Source of the DNA: Ardenticatenaceae bacterium
Lineage (GTDB): Bacteria; Chloroflexota; Anaerolineae; Promineifilales; Promineifilaceae
NCBI GenBank assembly: GCA_011525915.1
Contig: WYBM01000106.1
Location: forward strand, 1-64,000
Length of the DNA: 64,000 nt
Reading direction: 5' to 3'
Positions 1 to 8,349 of the stretch are shown in pieces. The notes beneath the pieces are model-generated. The model saw only the letters and a program-made list of their open reading frames with translations, made no database searches and was not told the DNA's origin. The first letter of the stretch is position 1. Every line of letters begins with the position of its first letter. Position numbers and translations under genes: made by a program.

Positions 1-116
1 ACCAGACCCCTTTCCTGCCATCGCTTCCAGGAAACAAGCCCATCTGCCTGTTCTGGCCATTTGCTGTATCGAGCAGTTATGATGTTGTCAAGGTTCTCTT
101 TTATAAGTTTTGTCGG

Positions 117-596
117 TCAATCAGGATGGTGGCTCATCAGGTGTTCGGTCAGCATCTCTAACGTGGCGAGGTAGGTTTCACGGCGCGCCAGCCGCGGTGT
201 AATCACCCAATCATCGTAAATTTCCGGCACCAGGTCACCAACATATAGGTCTATGGCAAGTTGCAAAGCCGGCGTATCGGTGACCTGGGTCAGCTGATCA
301 AACGCCCAGACATCCACCTGCCACCCTGAGCGTCTGGGCAGGCGCACTGTGCCCTCTCCGGCCACGACGCACTCGCCCAGGCTCTGGCGCAGTTCATAGA
401 GGGCATTGGACAGCCATCGCCGTCCCTGTTCTGGTGCCGCTTCTGGCCACAACAGATCGGCCAACTTTTCACGCGGATGGGCCTGATCGGGAAATAGAAG
501 CAGGTAGATGAGTAGGGCACGGGCTTTAGCCTGAACAAGGGGGCGTTCGCTGTCTATGTGCTGGAACGATCCGAACAAACGTATATGCATACTCAC
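117..596 (-). CDS. Truncated SARP/BTAD-type transcriptional regulator
   Basis: This 159-residue protein begins with a winged-helix domain (about residues 4-75) of the kind found at the N-terminus of SARP and AfsR-like activators. Key stretches are IRLFGSF, the core ARALLIYLLL and LADLLWP, then LSNALYELRQSLG. It is followed by the first half of a bacterial transcriptional activation domain, starting near WQVDVWAF. BTAD is usually about 145 residues and often precedes an ATPase and TPR; here the frame stops about 70 residues into it. No continuation is visible in the remaining 116 bases in other frames. It is either a naturally short DNA-binding protein or a 3'-truncated remnant. No target can be named. 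Confidence 0.6.
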   Translation of the reverse strand: MSMHIRLFGSFQHIDSERPLVQAKARALLIYLLLFPDQAHPREKLADLLWPEAAPEQGRRWLSNALYELRQSLGECVVAGEGTVRLPRRSGWQVDVWAFDQLTQVTDTPALQLAIDLYVGDLVPEIYDDWVITPRLARRETYLATLEMLTEHLMSHHPD

Positions 597-834
597 TCTT
601 TTACCACAGAATGCCCCGGCAGCCTACCACCGGCAATCGTTCAATGAGTTGGGCCGCTGGCCTGTTTACGTCGGGTCATTAAAGGGTAAGACGGCCGTTG
701 TCAGCCACACCTTCACCCTCTACACCACGCTGTTTAAAAGCGGGACAATGAGCATTTTAAAAATCCGATCCTTTTTAGCCGGTTATGGCTCTAAAGATTA
801 CGATCCGCGTAGTGCTGCGCCTTAAAACCACCCA

Positions 835-2919
835 TTACGGATCACCCATTACCGATAACTGGTAGCAGGCGGGCAGTGAGGTGTGGGGGGCGGTGGCGGC
901 CACAATGAGGATAGGTGGCTTTTCACCCGGGTTTGTTTCCATGCTCACGGCCGTACTCTGACCCTTAGGCAACGGTATAGTCACAACGTGAGGGATGCCA
1001 TCCGGAAAGGTGATCAGCTGTAAATGCCAGTTTTGGGGGATGACGGCCGTGGCCCGCACAAAGCCCTCCGCCGCCCAACCATCCGTTTCCACTTCAACAT
1101 CATCGTAAAAGCCAATGTCGGGAATGGCAATATTGTCCAGGGCAAAGCCGCTATGGTTCACAGCAGGGTCAGTTACCACTTCAAATCGAAGCTGGATACG
1201 CTGCCCAGCATAAGGCGTCAGGTCTACCGTCTCCTGTACCCAATGCTGTGCCCGCCCGGTGTAAAAGCGGCCGGCCAGGGCAGCCCCGGCCGGGTCGTCT
1301 GTGGCGCTGAGACCTTGCATATGAAGCGCGGTGAGCGGCTGCCAGGTACGGCCGTCATCCGTTGAGGCCGCCACGTAAGCAAAATCAAAGCCATGTTCCA
1401 GGTCTACGTAAGCGGTGTATGCCAAAGTGGCCGACTTCACGCCAGTGAGGTCTACTGTGCGGGTCAGCCGGGGGTTGCTGTAGTTGCCGCGCTGCGCCAG
1501 CCACATGCGTTCGCCGGAAACAGGGGAGACGGGCAGCAAAGAGACGGCCGTGCTGCCCGTAAACGTAAGCCGCAGCCGCTCACCGGCCGGCAGTTCATAA
1601 TAATCAGCAGCGTATTGGTGTACGGTGGTTTCGATCTCATGGGGCAGTTTGTTCAAGCGCACGGCCGTGACGGTGTTCAGGCCCGCCTGACCAAACCGGT
1701 AAAAATCAGGCGCGTGGGGATGGTTGTGAATGGCCAGCGCCACCAGCCAATCCAACCACATCGTTTCACCGTCTACCGGCAGGCCGTTAGCGGTGGCTAC
1801 GGCGTCAATGGCGGCCAGGCCATCGGCCGGGTGTTGGCTAAACTGCCGGTAAAGATCCGGGCCAAGCTGGTCATACAGGTAGCGGTTAAACAGGTAACCC
1901 TGGCCGTAGAGAGGTGTCTTGTCGGCAGCAGACCACTCATTGAGCGGTAAATCCGGCGCTTCCAGGAAGGCATTGCCCCGCAGCTGCGCATTGGCCGGGA
2001 AACCCAACAGCTCTTCAGCCAGGGTGGCTGAACCCTCTATTTCCCAACCGACATCACTCACGTCATAGTTATTTTCAATCATGTGGCGGAATTCATGCCC
2101 CAACACGTTCAGGAAAAAATCTTCGCCAAACCAACTGCTGTTCATCACAAACATCTCGCGGCCATTGCCATTGGGGTATACGGCCGGGGGCCGGGCATCG
2201 GCATCGTTAAAATACCCGGCCAATCCACAGGCATTGGCCGTAGCCGGGGTAACGTCACATAACACCCAAGGTGAAACCGTCACAATGTGAATGCGGGGGT
2301 CGCCATCGACACCAGGAGTGGCTTCCGGGCCGAAAATGGCCACGGCCGTCTCGTACATGGTGTCAAACGCGGCCCCTACGGTTGGCAACATCTGGGGATC
2401 TGGCTCCAGGGAATCTGGGCCTGTATCAAACCAGAAATAAGCGTGTTCACTTATACTGGCCAACACTGCTTCCATAACCATCAGCCGATTTGTATTATTT
2501 TGGGTGATATTAAACGTGTGCCTGTCACCTACCCTTAATGGGTCACCCTCGGCTATGGGTGGTGGTGGCGCCGCCAAACCGCGATAAGCCATCGCCAGAC
2601 GCACTTCATCACGATCAGGAAGCGCTGTGTGGGCCAGGGCCTGCCAGGTGGCCCGCTGGTCATCTGTGATCACCGGCTGCGCCATAGGCGGCAGCGTAGG
2701 TACAGGTGGTGGCCACATCATCGGCGTTTCACCCGGATTAACCAGCTCTGCCAATAACCCACCTGGTTGAGCCCAGACGGCCGTTTCTGCTGGTTCTACG
2801 GGCACGGCCGTGGCCAGCGCCGGGCCGGTAGGGTATGGTCGGGCGGGTGATCTTATCTCTTCCTGCTGGCAAGCCGCCAGGAAAGTTATGCTTAATACAC
2901 AGGCAATCCATTGTCGCAT
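835..2919 (-). CDS. Secreted lipoprotein metallopeptidase, immune-inhibitor-A-like
   Basis: Probable zinc metallopeptidase anchored to the outer face of the membrane. The chosen start (2919) has GGAG seven bases upstream and gives a signal peptide ending in the lipobox LAAC. A low-complexity Pro/Ala linker follows. The catalytic core carries HEFRH (HExxH) near residue 274, with the downstream Glu-rich helix WEIEGSATLAEEL supplying a plausible third ligand. The C-terminal third has a jelly-roll of the kind seen in immune inhibitor A proteins, including LDNIAI and FYDDVE. The stop codon lies in a degenerate heptad repeat (GTAATGG, GTGATCC, GTAATGG). Substrate unknown; it appears to be a single-gene unit. 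Confidence 0.75.
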   Translation of the reverse strand: MRQWIACVLSITFLAACQQEEIRSPARPYPTGPALATAVPVEPAETAVWAQPGGLLAELVNPGETPMMWPPPVPTLPPMAQPVITDDQRATWQALAHTALPDRDEVRLAMAYRGLAAPPPPIAEGDPLRVGDRHTFNITQNNTNRLMVMEAVLASISEHAYFWFDTGPDSLEPDPQMLPTVGAAFDTMYETAVAIFGPEATPGVDGDPRIHIVTVSPWVLCDVTPATANACGLAGYFNDADARPPAVYPNGNGREMFVMNSSWFGEDFFLNVLGHEFRHMIENNYDVSDVGWEIEGSATLAEELLGFPANAQLRGNAFLEAPDLPLNEWSAADKTPLYGQGYLFNRYLYDQLGPDLYRQFSQHPADGLAAIDAVATANGLPVDGETMWLDWLVALAIHNHPHAPDFYRFGQAGLNTVTAVRLNKLPHEIETTVHQYAADYYELPAGERLRLTFTGSTAVSLLPVSPVSGERMWLAQRGNYSNPRLTRTVDLTGVKSATLAYTAYVDLEHGFDFAYVAASTDDGRTWQPLTALHMQGLSATDDPAGAALAGRFYTGRAQHWVQETVDLTPYAGQRIQLRFEVVTDPAVNHSGFALDNIAIPDIGFYDDVEVETDGWAAEGFVRATAVIPQNWHLQLITFPDGIPHVVTIPLPKGQSTAVSMETNPGEKPPILIVAATAPHTSLPACYQLSVMGDP

Positions 2920-3023
2920 ACGTTTACTCCATTCATTCAGCCTGCCCATCTTACCGGGCTATACGCGAAAAAGAAACAGGATGTTTGTGGGGATTAACCG
3001 ATTCTTATGTGTAAAATGGGGTC

Positions 3024-3737
3024 ATGTTGTCTTTAGACCAACAAAACGAACTGCGGGAACGTTACCGGCAAACGCACCCTGACTGGCGGCCAGCCACAGA
3101 GGTGTTTGCCGGGCTAGTGCGGCAGCAGCTGCGGCCGTCTGCCCGCTTGTTAGATATGGGCTGTGGTCGGGGTGGGCTGGTAGAACAGCTGGGTCATCCG
3201 CTGGGCCAGATGATGGGCATAGACCCAGACTGGCTCTCCTTGCGGGAACATCGTCTGGCGCTGCCCCGTGCCGTAGCCTTGAGCGGCAGTTTACCTTTTG
3301 CTGACCTTAGTTTTGACGTGGTGTTTGCCAGTTGGCTGCTGGAACATTTGGTGAACCCGGCGCACACGTTTGCCGCCATTGGTCGGGTCTTAAAACCGGG
3401 CGGGGCGTTTGTGTTTATTACCCCAAATGGACGTCATCCACTGGCACTGTTAAACCGGGGGTTGGGGCGGCTGGGCCGGCTGCAGGGATACCTGGTGGCC
3501 AGGTTTTACGGCCGTGCTGCCGATGATACTTTCCCTACCTATTACCGGGCCAATTCCGAAGCCAGGCTTCTGGAATTATGTCAAGCAAACGGACTCATTT
3601 TGCAAACACTATATGCCATTCCTGACCCTACTTACCTGGCTTTTACCCCTACCCTGTTTCGCCTCGCCTGCCAATTTGAAGCAGCTTTACCCCAAGCCCG
3701 CCAACTACATCTGGTTGGTCTGGCCATTTGCGCATAA
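3024..3737 (+). CDS. Class I SAM-dependent methyltransferase
   Basis: A 237-residue cytoplasmic methyltransferase of the Methyltransf_11/25 type. Motif I is LLDMGCGRGG (about residues 42-51) and binds S-adenosylmethionine. The acidic loop GIDPDW, the post-motif LPFADLSFDVVFASWLLEHL and the motif LKPGGAFVFITPNG follow in standard order. The C-terminal half, where acceptor specificity usually resides, is not diagnostic. The start has only a weak GGGG two bases upstream and may be slightly misplaced. The next gene follows by 33 bp on the same strand, so the two may be co-transcribed. Substrate cannot be inferred. Confidence 0.8.
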   Translation: MLSLDQQNELRERYRQTHPDWRPATEVFAGLVRQQLRPSARLLDMGCGRGGLVEQLGHPLGQMMGIDPDWLSLREHRLALPRAVALSGSLPFADLSFDVVFASWLLEHLVNPAHTFAAIGRVLKPGGAFVFITPNGRHPLALLNRGLGRLGRLQGYLVARFYGRAADDTFPTYYRANSEARLLELCQANGLILQTLYAIPDPTYLAFTPTLFRLACQFEAALPQARQLHLVGLAICA

Positions 3738-3770
3738 AATAAGAAGACACCTGAAAACCGTATAACAGTT

Positions 3771-4475
3771 ATGCAGAAATTCTCTTTGCCCAAACGAACC
3801 TATTACGCCTATCTGGGACGGGCCTTTGCCTTTGCCTACCACACCCGGTGGCGGCGATTCCTGGGGTATTCCCTGGGCGGCTGGATCAAATTTTTGACGA
3901 TTGTACTGTGGCTGGCCGTGCTGGTGATGCGCCTGGGGACATCGGCTTTGGCATTGTCGTTTCTTTTGGTAGTGTGGGTACACTTTTCTTACTGGCGGGC
4001 CGCCAGGCTGGGGTATCATCGTTTTGTCACCGATGATGAGATTACCGCGCCGCCTGATGAAGTGGCGCCATTACCCACCGGAGAGCGGGCCAGGTTGTAT
4101 GCCAGCGGCACCTATGCCCTGGTAGACAGAGAGGCCACAGTGCTGCTGCGCCCTGCCGACTACTGGCGGTCGGCGCAGGGGGAACACGGCGTCATGGTCA
4201 CCCAACATACCCAAAAATATCTGTACCAGTTTTTCCCCGCGCAAACCATACAAAAAGTCCAGCCGGGCTGGTTAGTTTTTGGCAAAACGCCTTTGCCCAC
4301 CCTGGCCATTACATTTCGGGAAACATGGGGGCCCAACCATGCTGATGATGTCGCTACGTACATGGTGGGTGGGGGTGTGGCTGAAAACGGCCGTCACCAG
4401 CGCCGCACCATATACTTTACGTTCAATGACACGGCCGTACAAAACCAGGTGTGGCAATCATTACGCACGGCTTAA
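3771..4475 (+). CDS. Uncharacterised membrane protein with two N-terminal TM segments
   Basis: A 234-residue protein I do not recognise. Two adjacent hydrophobic segments (about residues 37-55 and 58-75) form an N-terminal hairpin in the membrane. A soluble domain of about 155 residues follows, including repeated beta-rich stretches (ALVDREATVLLRPADYW, and later FGKTPLPTLAITFRETWG), probably cytoplasmic. No catalytic motif is visible. It follows the methyltransferase gene closely. A heptad repeat remnant lies downstream between this gene and the convergent gene at 4600. Confidence 0.55.
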   Translation: MQKFSLPKRTYYAYLGRAFAFAYHTRWRRFLGYSLGGWIKFLTIVLWLAVLVMRLGTSALALSFLLVVWVHFSYWRAARLGYHRFVTDDEITAPPDEVAPLPTGERARLYASGTYALVDREATVLLRPADYWRSAQGEHGVMVTQHTQKYLYQFFPAQTIQKVQPGWLVFGKTPLPTLAITFRETWGPNHADDVATYMVGGGVAENGRHQRRTIYFTFNDTAVQNQVWQSLRTA

Positions 4476-4512
4476 ACGCTTCACTTCAAGCGCGTTCGTT
4501 AACTCCCCAACT

Positions 4513-4564
4513 GTTCAGTTGTCAGTGATCAGTTGGGTGTTCTTCTGGACTGATGACTGATTAC
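4513..4564. repeat. Heptad repeat remnant (GTTCA/GTGATCA type)
   Basis: Degenerate copies of the heptad (GTTGTCA, GTGATCA) are followed by inverted partners (ACTGATG, ACTGATT) in the space between two convergent genes. It is the same family as the arrays at 16484, 23906, 45483, 52694, 55136 and 60216. Confidence 0.6.
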
Positions 4565-4599
4565 CTGGCAAAAGTCTAAAGCTGTTTTTGAACGAACCC

Positions 4600-5277
4600 T
4601 TAACGCGTGGGGGTAAGGGTCGGGGTCATTAAAGGCGTAGATGAAGGAATGGGGGTATCGGTCATTGACACCGTCGGTGTTGGTGTGCTTGAGGGGGACA
4701 CGTCTGACAGCAAATCATCTAACCCCAAAAGAAACGCATCCAGCGTATCCGCAGCGTTACCGGCCCCGGCAATGCGCGTTTCCAGGTACACGGCCGTCAC
4801 CCGCAGGCCGGCCATTTCTGCTTCTGTTGTCCCCAACGTTTGGGCCATCTCTGTTTCTACCGCTGCCTGCCGTGTGGCAATGTCATGCACGGCCGTCGCC
4901 TGCGCCTGCAGAATTGTCTGACGCGTAGCAATCTCCCCGTCAAGCTGATGGCGCAGGCGCACGTCTGCCTGGTTGTAAGTTAGCAGTCCATTATTGAGCC
5001 AGGACAGGACAGCCAACGTTAAGGCCATGCCCACCAGGGCACCCAGCACCGCCCCAAAAACAATGGAAAAGCAGCCACGGCGCACCGCCTGCCTTTCAAA
5101 GGTATCATCTCGCGGCGGGGCGGGAAGGGTCGGCTGGGTCTGAGTTGGTGATGGTGTGGACATAGGGGTAGGTTCCTCTTGGGGTGGCACAGGGGGCACG
5201 GTCGTGTTTTCAGTTTCTGTTTCATCATCAGCCGTTTCTACGGCCGTTTGGGCATCTTTAGCATCGGTCATTGTCAA
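4600..5277 (-). CDS. Single-pass membrane protein with Pro/Thr-rich ends and coiled coil
   Basis: A 225-residue protein of unknown function. The N-terminal 58 residues are rich in Thr, Pro and Glu and lack structure signals. One transmembrane helix (about residues 70-93, FGAVLGALVGMALTLAVLSWL) follows. The next 80 residues are a likely coiled coil in which TRQ and QA recur, and the C-terminus is a Ser/Thr/Pro tail. The layout suggests an anchored extracytoplasmic coiled coil with a disordered wall-spanning tail. Met1 or Met3 could be the start. It is divergent from the leuS leader. Confidence 0.6.
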   Translation of the reverse strand: MTMTDAKDAQTAVETADDETETENTTVPPVPPQEEPTPMSTPSPTQTQPTLPAPPRDDTFERQAVRRGCFSIVFGAVLGALVGMALTLAVLSWLNNGLLTYNQADVRLRHQLDGEIATRQTILQAQATAVHDIATRQAAVETEMAQTLGTTEAEMAGLRVTAVYLETRIAGAGNAADTLDAFLLGLDDLLSDVSPSSTPTPTVSMTDTPIPSSTPLMTPTLTPTR

Positions 5278-5309
5278 TTCACCTGCCAGATTTTACCTTG
5301 AATGTAGGG

Positions 5310-5338
5310 TTGACGCTCATGCGCAACTATGTTACTCT
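5310..5338 (+). promoter_or_regulatory. Candidate promoter for leuS leader
   Basis: TTGACG (5310-5315) is followed after 17 bp by a weak -10-like TACTCT. It lies upstream of the leader ORF and downstream of the divergent gene start. The -35 is good and the -10 poor, so this is tentative. Confidence 0.3.
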
Positions 5339-5385
5339 GCTGCTACGCAGCACCTGATAAGATGTTGCAAAAAGGGTTTACCAAG

Positions 5386-5481
5386 ATGATAAACATGGTC
5401 GTCAATCAAACATTACGAAGCTTATGCGGTCTTTTACTTGGCAGCCGCGTTGGTTTGCGTTGCTGGGGTTTGCCTCACTGA
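5386..5481 (+). CDS. Leucine-rich leader peptide of leuS (attenuator)
   Basis: A 31-codon ORF upstream of leuS. Seven residues are Leu, with three consecutive Leu codons at residues 16-18 (core CGLLLGSR), reminiscent of the enterobacterial leuL leader core GLLLL. A modest ribosome site (AAAAAGGG) lies about ten bases upstream. The stop codon is 23 bases before a Rho-independent terminator. TGGCTTT (5483-5489), just after the stop codon, can pair with AAAGCCA (5507-5513) of the terminator 5' arm. A ribosome at the stop codon would mask it, whereas one stalled at the Leu run would not. The ORF and pairing are seen; regulation is inferred. Confidence 0.5.
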   Translation: MINMVVNQTLRSLCGLLLGSRVGLRCWGLPH

Positions 5482-5504
5482 TTGGCTTTCACACTTTATA
5501 CAGC

Positions 5505-5540
5505 AAAAAGCCACAGGCGCCTCGGCCCTGTGGCTTTTTT
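5505..5540 (+). terminator. Rho-independent terminator in leuS leader
   Basis: The stem GCCACAGG / CCTGTGGC is flanked by AAAAA and TTTTTT, 195 bases upstream of leuS. No gene on this strand precedes it except the Leu-rich leader ORF, so it is best read as an attenuator. A simple end-of-gene terminator has no obvious gene to serve. Confidence 0.8.
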
Positions 5541-5734
5541 GATCTCTATCAGGTAGGACATGGTAATGAAAGCATTGTTTGTCATTCGGGGGATGTTACT
5601 CATCTTACGATGCCCGGCGTCGGGGCCAGCAGGTGTTGGCTCACGGCCGTAGCTGCGGGCACGGCCGTCCGGTGCCGGGCCATCCATTGTAGACCGCAAT
5701 CCGTTAGCCTAAAAATATAAGCCGAGGTACAAAA

Positions 5735-8194
5735 ATGACACAAATCTATGATTTCAAAACTGTTGAAGCCAGATGGCGGCCCTATTGGCAGCAAATTGAC
5801 TTGTATAAAACGGGAGACGACCCCACAAAACCGAACACCTACATTCTGGATTATTTCCCCTACCCTTCCGGCGAGGGGCTGTCGGTGGGGCATTGTCGCA
5901 ATTACATACCTACCTGCATTGCCGCACGTTACCAGCGCATGACCGGTCATAACGTATTGCACCCCATGGGGTGGGATGCCTTTGGCCTGCCTGCCGAAAA
6001 TTATGCTATCCGCCACAACGTCCACCCCCGTGAGAGTTCGCGCCAGTTTGCGGCCACCTATAAACGGCAAATGCAGCTGATAGCGTGCAGCTATGACTGG
6101 TCGCGGGAAATTAACTCTACTGACCCCGCCTATTACAAATGGACACAATATTTTTTCCTGCTGCTGTTTCAGCGCAGCCTGGCCTATCAGGCGGTTGGGG
6201 GCCAGTGGTGGTGCCCACAGTGCCAAACAATTCTGGCCAACGAACAGGTGGAACATGGCCAATGCTGGCGCTGTGACGCTGCTGTAGAGAAAAAGGACCT
6301 GCGACAGTGGTATTTCAAAATCTCCAACTACGCTGACAGGCTGATCGCCGACCTGGATGGCGTTAACTGGCCGGAAAACATCAAAACCATGCAGCGCAAC
6401 TGGATCGGCCGCTCTGAAGGGGCCGAGATTGTGTTTATGACAGCGCCGATTGTGCAAGGTGACGCTGCTTATGAAATTACCACCTTCACGACCCGGCCAG
6501 ATACGCTGTTTGGTGTCACCTTTATTGCTCTGGCTCCAGAGCATCCACTGGTCATGAACGTTGCCACCGCGGCACAGCATACGGCCGTGGCCGACCTCAT
6601 TCACGCCACCCGCCGCCTGACCGACATCGAACGACAGGCGGTAGACAAGCAAAAGAACGGCGTCTTCACCGGCAGTTACGCCATCCACCCGCTGACAGGC
6701 GCACACATTCCCATCTGGGTGGCTGACTATGTGCTGATGGGCTATGGCAGTGGGGCGGTCATGGGCGTGCCCGGCCACGACACGCGTGATCACGCCTTTG
6801 CCCAAACCTATGACCTGCCCATTATTGAAGTGGTCAGCCCAGACGGGGCCGAACACGGCATAGACCACTGCTTTACGGACCATGGCCTGTTGATCAACGC
6901 CAGTTCCTATACAGGCATGGCCTCTGCGGCAGCCATTCAAGCGATCACCACTGACCTGGCCGCACAAGGTAAAGGCAGGCCACAGGTATCTTATAAGCTG
7001 CGCGATTGGCTGATTTCACGGCAGCGCTATTGGGGCGCGCCCATCCCCATCATTCACTGCCCAGAATGCGGCCCGGTGGCCGTGCCGGAAAATGACCTGC
7101 CCGTGCGCCTGCCGGAAACAGACGATTTTACGCCTGCCGGTGACGGCCGTTCCCCTCTGGCGCGTATCCTATCCTGGGTCAATACCACCTGCCCCCAATG
7201 TGGCCGCCCGGCGCAGCGGGAAACCGATACCATGGATGGTTTTGCCTGTTCGTCCTGGTACTTTCTGCGTTTTGCCAGCCCACATGAAGCGGCACGGCCG
7301 TTTGACCCGGAGGCCGTGGCCCGTTGGCTGCCGGTAGATACCTACGTCGGCGGTGCAGAACATGCCGTGATGCACCTGCTGTATGCTCGCTTCTGGACGA
7401 AGGTGATGTATGACGCCGGTATGGTGCCATTCACCGAACCGTTTGCCACCCTAAAAAACCAGGGCATGCTGCTGTCGGCTGCCGACGGGCAAAGGATGTC
7501 CAAGTCAAAGGGGAATGTGGTCACACCAGATGCCGTAGCATCCCGGTTTGGCGTCGATGCGCTGCGGCTGTATGTAGTTTTTCTGGGACCGTTTGAGGCC
7601 AGCGTCACCTGGGATGAGGTAGGCATTCGCGGCATCACCCGCTTTCTGGACCGTTATTGGCAACTGGCAGCCAGGGAACCAAACACCAGAGGGCAAATGG
7701 AGAAAGATAACCAGGACTTTGAGCGGATGCGGCACAAACTCATCAGGCGGATCACAGATGACATGGCAGGCTTTCGTTTTAACACGGCCGTGGCCGCCCT
7801 GATGACTTACCTGAATTTCCTGCGTGACATATCTGCCGAAGAGGTGCCCGCCGGGCAGTGGCGCACGGCCGTAGAAACCTTCACCATCCTGTTGGCCCCC
7901 TTTGCCCCTTTCATCACCGAAGAGGTCTGGCAGACCGTTTGGGGGCATACAGTCTCGGTACACCAACAGGCGTGGCCCGTTTACGATGAGGCCATGGTGG
8001 GTGACGCGCACGTCACGCTGGCAGTGCAAGTCAACGGCAAAGTACGTGACCATATCACCGTGCCGGTAGATATGGATGATGATGAGATACAGGCACAGGC
8101 TCTGGCCACGGCTGGAGCCCAACGGTTTGTCAACGGCCGGGCTGTCCGCAACATCATCATCGTGCCCCATACATTGGTGAACATTGTGGCTTAG
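5735..8194 (+). CDS. leuS: Leucyl-tRNA synthetase
   Basis: Charges tRNA-Leu with leucine in the cytoplasm. The class I signature appears as PYPSGEGLSVGH (HIGH equivalent SVGH, residues 50-53) and GQRMSKSKGN (KMSKS, about residue 588). Zinc-ribbon cysteines occur in CPQC and CWRC. The CP1 editing domain contains TTFTTRPDTLFGVTF near residue 248, so post-transfer editing is expected. The anticodon-binding and C-terminal domains end with VQVNGKVRD. At 819 residues it is slightly shorter than the usual 820-870. GAGG lies seven bases before the ATG. The leader carries an apparent leucine attenuator. Identification is secure. Confidence 0.98.
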   Translation: MTQIYDFKTVEARWRPYWQQIDLYKTGDDPTKPNTYILDYFPYPSGEGLSVGHCRNYIPTCIAARYQRMTGHNVLHPMGWDAFGLPAENYAIRHNVHPRESSRQFAATYKRQMQLIACSYDWSREINSTDPAYYKWTQYFFLLLFQRSLAYQAVGGQWWCPQCQTILANEQVEHGQCWRCDAAVEKKDLRQWYFKISNYADRLIADLDGVNWPENIKTMQRNWIGRSEGAEIVFMTAPIVQGDAAYEITTFTTRPDTLFGVTFIALAPEHPLVMNVATAAQHTAVADLIHATRRLTDIERQAVDKQKNGVFTGSYAIHPLTGAHIPIWVADYVLMGYGSGAVMGVPGHDTRDHAFAQTYDLPIIEVVSPDGAEHGIDHCFTDHGLLINASSYTGMASAAAIQAITTDLAAQGKGRPQVSYKLRDWLISRQRYWGAPIPIIHCPECGPVAVPENDLPVRLPETDDFTPAGDGRSPLARILSWVNTTCPQCGRPAQRETDTMDGFACSSWYFLRFASPHEAARPFDPEAVARWLPVDTYVGGAEHAVMHLLYARFWTKVMYDAGMVPFTEPFATLKNQGMLLSAADGQRMSKSKGNVVTPDAVASRFGVDALRLYVVFLGPFEASVTWDEVGIRGITRFLDRYWQLAAREPNTRGQMEKDNQDFERMRHKLIRRITDDMAGFRFNTAVAALMTYLNFLRDISAEEVPAGQWRTAVETFTILLAPFAPFITEEVWQTVWGHTVSVHQQAWPVYDEAMVGDAHVTLAVQVNGKVRDHITVPVDMDDDEIQAQALATAGAQRFVNGRAVRNIIIVPHTLVNIVA

Positions 8195-8252
8195 GTAAAC
8201 CGCAGAAACTGTTGGGCATCCCTGAAGAGGGTATACTACAGTTTCCTCGAGG

Positions 8253-8344
8253 AATCGGCAACGCTTAAAGTGATCTTAATTTTGAATGAGTGTTGCCGAT
8301 TACCTAACATCTCGTTGGAGGTGGACCATGTATGGCCCACCTCC
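8253..8344. repeat. Two inverted repeats downstream of leuS
   Basis: AATCGGCAAC (8253-8262) pairs with GTTGCCGATT (8292-8301), and GGAGGTGG (8317-8324) pairs with CCACCTCC (8337-8344). They occupy the space between leuS and the convergent LuxR-Kelch gene. Neither has a T-run, so termination here may be factor-assisted. The function is not determined. Confidence 0.5.
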
Positions 8345-8349
8345 CCAAG

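Noticed and set aside
556..825. 89-codon ORF between the SARP fragment and the lipoprotein gene
   Set aside because: No ribosome site, no domain, and partial overlap with the opposite-strand regulator gene.
5281..5734. T-box riboswitch in the leuS leader
   Set aside because: The T-box consensus (AGGGTGG-N-ACCGCG) is not present; the leader-peptide attenuator fits better.
5600..6967. 455-codon ORF antisense to leuS
   Set aside because: It is a shadow of leuS codon usage, has no domain, and would run through the leuS leader.
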